DNA of 64,000 nt from Narthecium ossifragum (Eukaryota > Streptophyta > Magnoliopsida > Dioscoreales > Nartheciaceae), in the NCBI GenBank assembly GCA_963920575.1, contig OY986973.1, positions 1,798,001 to 1,862,000 on the forward strand, given 5' to 3'. Below are positions 60,931 through 64,000 of this stretch, one piece after another (position 1 is the stretch's first letter; every line of letters starts with the position of its first letter). Under the pieces are notes generated by a model. It was not told the DNA's origin, ran no database searches, and saw only the letters and a program-made list of their open reading frames with translations. A program made the position numbers and the translations under genes.

Positions 60931-62069
60931 CTTCACAACTTTATTATTATTATTATTATCAGCTTCCTTATCCGTGCTCTCTAAAATATTTTAATATATA
61001 TTATTTTTCTATTTTACAGCTTGTTTATTTACAACACCCTTCCCTAAACCATTCCCTATATCACTAAAATACTCATTCGCCAATCTTCTTTTCTTATTTT
61101 ATTCTTCATTTATTATTTGATAGTCATATAATCATAGTAATTAATATTACATTACATCATTAATCTTTGTGATATATTTATACATTAATATATTAGAAAA
61201 CGGATAATATTTTTTTTGAGATAATAATTAATATAATTATAGATATGTTATAAAACAAATAATATATATGAGAAAATAAATAATAAATAAATATTAATAT
61301 CATAGTAATTAATATTAAATTACATCATTAATATAATTAGAGATATGTTAAGAGAGAGAGTGGGGGTTTTATTTCTCAAATAAAAGACCCACTTTTCATA
61401 GGTTTATAATAAAATAAAGAATGTTAAGGGGAGCATTATAGCTCTTCTCTATTTTAGGGTAGAGACAGGAGGGCTAATGCATCCTCTTTTTTTGCCATTT
61501 CCCCAAATCTCATACCCTATAATAGGGAAGAGATGGGTTTTATGGAGATGATGTGGGTGCTCTAAGTAACAAAATACAAAAATAGACACAATCAAGAGTA
61601 CGAGGAAGCCTCATGTATGAGGGATCATGGGGTTCGCCCAAACCGAAGTCGCCAAAGCATTGGTCTCGGAATTGAATTCTCTAGGTATAAGTACAAAAGA
61701 AATATTAGAGAATCGGGACACTAATCGTCAAAGAGAAATCAAGAGATCTCAGAATTCAATCGATGAGGCTAATTTTCCAGCAACAAAACCAACTCCAAGG
61801 AGCGAATCAGACTCTAGCACGATGCAACTGATCCCTCTACACAGAGCTTCTTACAAACCCCCCTTCATGGCAAGGATCTCGACTTCCGCAACAGAAGAGA
61901 CCATCGCTTTCGTCGCCCATGTGTCTTCACACCTTACATTATCATGTCCTTCCATCTTTGAAAACAACTTAAAAGGAGCCAATTGGACCAGGCCAGCCCA
62001 CCTGTGTTTTGGGTCTCGCTTGGGTCATCCCTTCAATCAGTCTACTTGCTGGACTCCATTTATCTAAAC
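60931..62069. other. AT-rich intergenic region with repeats
   Basis: It has a TTA microsatellite (60941-60959). A direct repeat of CATAGTAATTAATATTA followed by ATTACATCATTAATATAATT lies at about 61131 and 61303. A possible MITE (61430-61563) shows inverted-looking GAGCATTATAGCTC and GTGGGTGCTCT ends. The 146-codon frame at 61627-62067 has no recognisable domain and I do not treat it as a gene. Confidence 0.5.
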
Positions 62070-62615
62070 GGGTTATTTACATATATCCCCTAAAAAGGTT
62101 TGATTTTATATATTTTTATCATGAAAAAATAAAAAATTACACCAGAAACCTTGAGAACCTTGATTATTATCATATACCCCATTTGCTAAGTTGAATATTA
62201 AGGGAATATATTGGAAGGAGGCTAACGGTGGGTTTTGAAATTACTTAACTGCCCTTACCCTGAGTGTTTGATCGCATGTGGAGTAGTCCGGCCCTTAATT
62301 GGAGTCACTGATCGCTTCGATCGTCACGGGAGATTAAACCTTAACCCTAACCTCGACCCATAGAAGATGAAGCGATCATTGAATTTTCCTTTATCTTTAA
62401 AAGATATGGGAGACTTATAGGAAATGGACGGAATGGAAAATGTTACAACCCCGGTTATGTCCTTAACCATGGTCAGGTCGTGTTAGTAGATGGAAGTGGA
62501 TGGAATGAGAAATATGATAATAATCAAGGTTTTCAGGGGGTATGGTGTAATTTCAAATTTTTAGATGCAATATGTAAAATTAAACTTTTTGAGGTGAGAT
62601 ATATGTAAATAACCC
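62070..62615. mobile_element. Short MULE-like element with 9-bp target duplication
   Basis: 546 bp flanked by TATCTAAAC (62061-62069) and TATCTAAAT (62616-62624), 8 of 9 identical. The ends GGGTTATTTACATATATC match perfectly for 18 bp as an inverted pair, with inverted similarity continuing for about 100 bp. The interior holds no gene. Confidence 0.9.
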
Positions 62616-62675
62616 TATCTAAATAAGCATTTACCTATTTTCTCTAGTTGCTTGTTGGGTCACTTGTATTATGCT

Positions 62676-63286
62676 TAGGGGTGTCCATGAAGCGCACATG
62701 CCTGACTCTGACCTGAGCCCGACCCGAAAATTTTGGGCCTGAGCCCAACCCGGCCCGAAACCAAGCCCGATCCGACCCGAGCCCGATCAAGATTGGGCTG
62801 GGTATGGGCATGGGGGTACCCAACCCAAGCTCAGTCCGGACCCGATTTAATATGCCTGATCCCAAGCCCGACTAGATAGAGGAAGTTTCATTTTTTTTTA
62901 TTTGTTTGGCAAATGATGGTTCTTAATTACAATTTTATCTATATTAATCATTCAACACACACGTGACTACATTCTCCTTCATTCCCAAAAATTCCTCCAC
63001 GTCTCCCAGTTCCCTCTCTTCTTTCTATGTACATGGGCCACATTCCCTTCTAAAATTACATATCCAACTCCTTCCTCTTTCTATTATCCAGTTATGTTGG
63101 GCGTCGGTTCGGGCCCGAGCCCGAGTTTGGATATATAGTGGGCTGGGCTTGGATTAGACCGATGAGACCCAGCCCGAGCCTTGTATGGGCTTGGTCTCGG
63201 GCTGGGTCTTGGGCAAAGATTGTGCCGCCCTGAACATGAAAATATCGGGCTTGGGCCAGCCCGAGCCCGGCCCATGGACACCTCTA
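62676..63286. mobile_element. hAT-like MITE with GCCCGA-rich ends and 8-bp target duplication
   Basis: 611 bp. The ends TAGGGGTGTCCATG and CATGGACACCTCTA are inverted copies, flanked by ATTATGCT (62668-62675) and ACTATGCT (63287-63294), 7 of 8 identical. Both subterminal parts are packed with GCCCGACC/GGGCTTGG motifs in opposite orientation; the centre is AT-rich. Non-coding. Confidence 0.85.
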
Positions 63287-63294
63287 ACTATGCT

Positions 63295-63737
63295 TTGTTT
63301 AGCTGCTTGATGTATTAGGGTTTCTTGCTTCATGAGTCAATTGGTATGGTCGAGTCGAGTAAGTGTCAGTTAGGTTAGATCATTTTATATTAAAGTTTCC
63401 ATTTTACTCCTTGCCTGTATATAGGCTAATGTAAATTTGAAAACCGTAACTATTCTTGCAACCAAATGATCTAACCAGAGCCATTGGGTGATTGTTTACA
63501 TCATCCAACGGTTCTTATATTACATCTCGCACCGGTTGGCCCCTCGATCCCCAAAATACATGGGTCTGCCATTGGTAGTTATATGGGGCCTAAAAAAACC
63601 TCACCCTAAATCCTTAGGCCCACCCAAACCACCCAATAGGAATTTTCATGTGTAATTGTAGGCATGTGTATAAATTTTTAATTTTTATTCTTGCATTAAA
63701 AGTGGGTATGATATAACATACAGGGTAATGGCAATGC
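63295..63737. other. Intergenic, nothing recognisable
   Basis: Mixed-composition DNA between the MITE and the end of the third P450 copy. No gene or repeat is identified. Confidence 0.5.
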
Positions 63738-64000
63738 TTACAACTGAGACAAAACATTGACCATAGCTTGCCGAGGTTTATACATGGCCTCTAAAGGTCC
63801 CGCGATCGGCATGGTGAGGCCAATGCCTTCTGTCATGTCGATCAGCTCCTCTCCAATCCTTTTCCACTCAAAGCATTGGATTAGAGCTCCCAACGTCAAG
63901 CCCATCAATCATCATGCGCATGGCCAAGCCCTCTCCCGGGCATCTTCTCCTTCCGAAGCCAAAGGGCATGTTCTTGAATCCCTGATCCCCTCTGCACCGT
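63738..64000 (-). pseudogene. CYP81-type cytochrome P450, C-terminal part, third copy, runs off the window
   Basis: Minus strand, entering from beyond the window: GDQGFKNMPFGFGRRRCPGE (complete heme loop FxxGxRxCxG), GLAMRMM, then a 7-nt insertion (ATTGATG) that breaks the frame. In the next frame the rest is undamaged: [40 protein letters not shown] and [14 protein letters not shown], then stop at 63738. So only one lesion is seen in this part. The rest of the gene lies outside the window; it may be a recently broken gene or one with an assembly error. Confidence 0.85.

Noticed and set aside
61627..62067. 146-codon open frame starting MGFAQTEVAKALVSELNSLG
   Set aside because: No domain or family recognised, no splice structure, lies in TE-rich AT-rich DNA and stops right at a MULE end. 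Not enough to call a gene.
62676..63286. GCCCGA-rich stretches as a telomere-like or CpG-island promoter signal
   Set aside because: The motifs are in inverted symmetry inside a MITE with a target duplication, so they are part of the transposon.

Overview
The window is nuclear DNA of a flowering plant. Genes have many introns with GT-AG (a few GC-AG) borders, the products are plant-specific (a DYW-class PPR protein, an A3-type cyclin, a HOS15-like WD40 protein, a KONJAC/GMPPA-like protein), and the intergenic DNA holds typical plant MULE, hAT, MITE and LINE remnants. The protein style and the CCGGTACGG-rich MITEs suggest a monocot outside the grasses, such as a palm or a Zingiberales species. 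That assignment is inference. Two 200-N runs (9069-9268 and 57260-57459) are scaffold gaps.

The left two thirds (1-46.9 kb) is a gene-dense euchromatic block. On the plus strand are a PHD-finger/homeodomain protein of the HAT3.1/PRHA type (1060-5892) and a cyclin A3 (6891-8674). On the minus strand are a large acidic GON4-like SANT/Myb protein (22903-10873), a GMPPA/KONJAC-like protein for GDP-mannose synthesis (29270-24608), a small YqgF-type RNase H-fold protein (35673-32749), an intronless DYW PPR editing factor resembling ELI1 (38649-36742), and a HOS15-like LisH/WD40 co-repressor (46667 or 46847-39089). I rebuilt exon chains from splice borders. For HAT3.1-like, cyclin A3, GON4-like, GMPPA and YqgF the summed exon lengths are divisible by three, giving 801, 372, 1404, 415 and 161 residues. 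These are mostly housekeeping functions (chromatin, cell cycle, cell-wall/ascorbate precursors, organelle RNA editing) with no obvious shared pathway. The last three minus-strand genes are packed closely.

The right third (46.9-64 kb) is a transposon-rich graveyard with no convincingly intact gene. It contains a run of long-inverted-repeat, Mutator-like elements. Three of them give near-perfect 9-bp target duplications. At least two carry recognisable pieces of host genes: a chloroplast-type 13-lipoxygenase N-terminus, and the start of a pepsin-like aspartyl protease. A third, cut by the gap, carries the start of an X8 (CBM43) domain. Interspersed are hAT elements with 8-bp duplications, one nested inside a MULE-like element, a LINE remnant interrupted by a solo-LTR-like insertion, several MITEs, and three broken copies of a CYP81-type cytochrome P450. 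One P450 copy is split by a hAT element whose target duplication is intact.

Related foldback elements also sit in the gene block: in the last intron of the GON4-like gene, and just upstream of the GMPPA start. I found no new kind of system. The most interesting material is this set of gene-fragment-carrying MULEs and the decayed P450 cluster.
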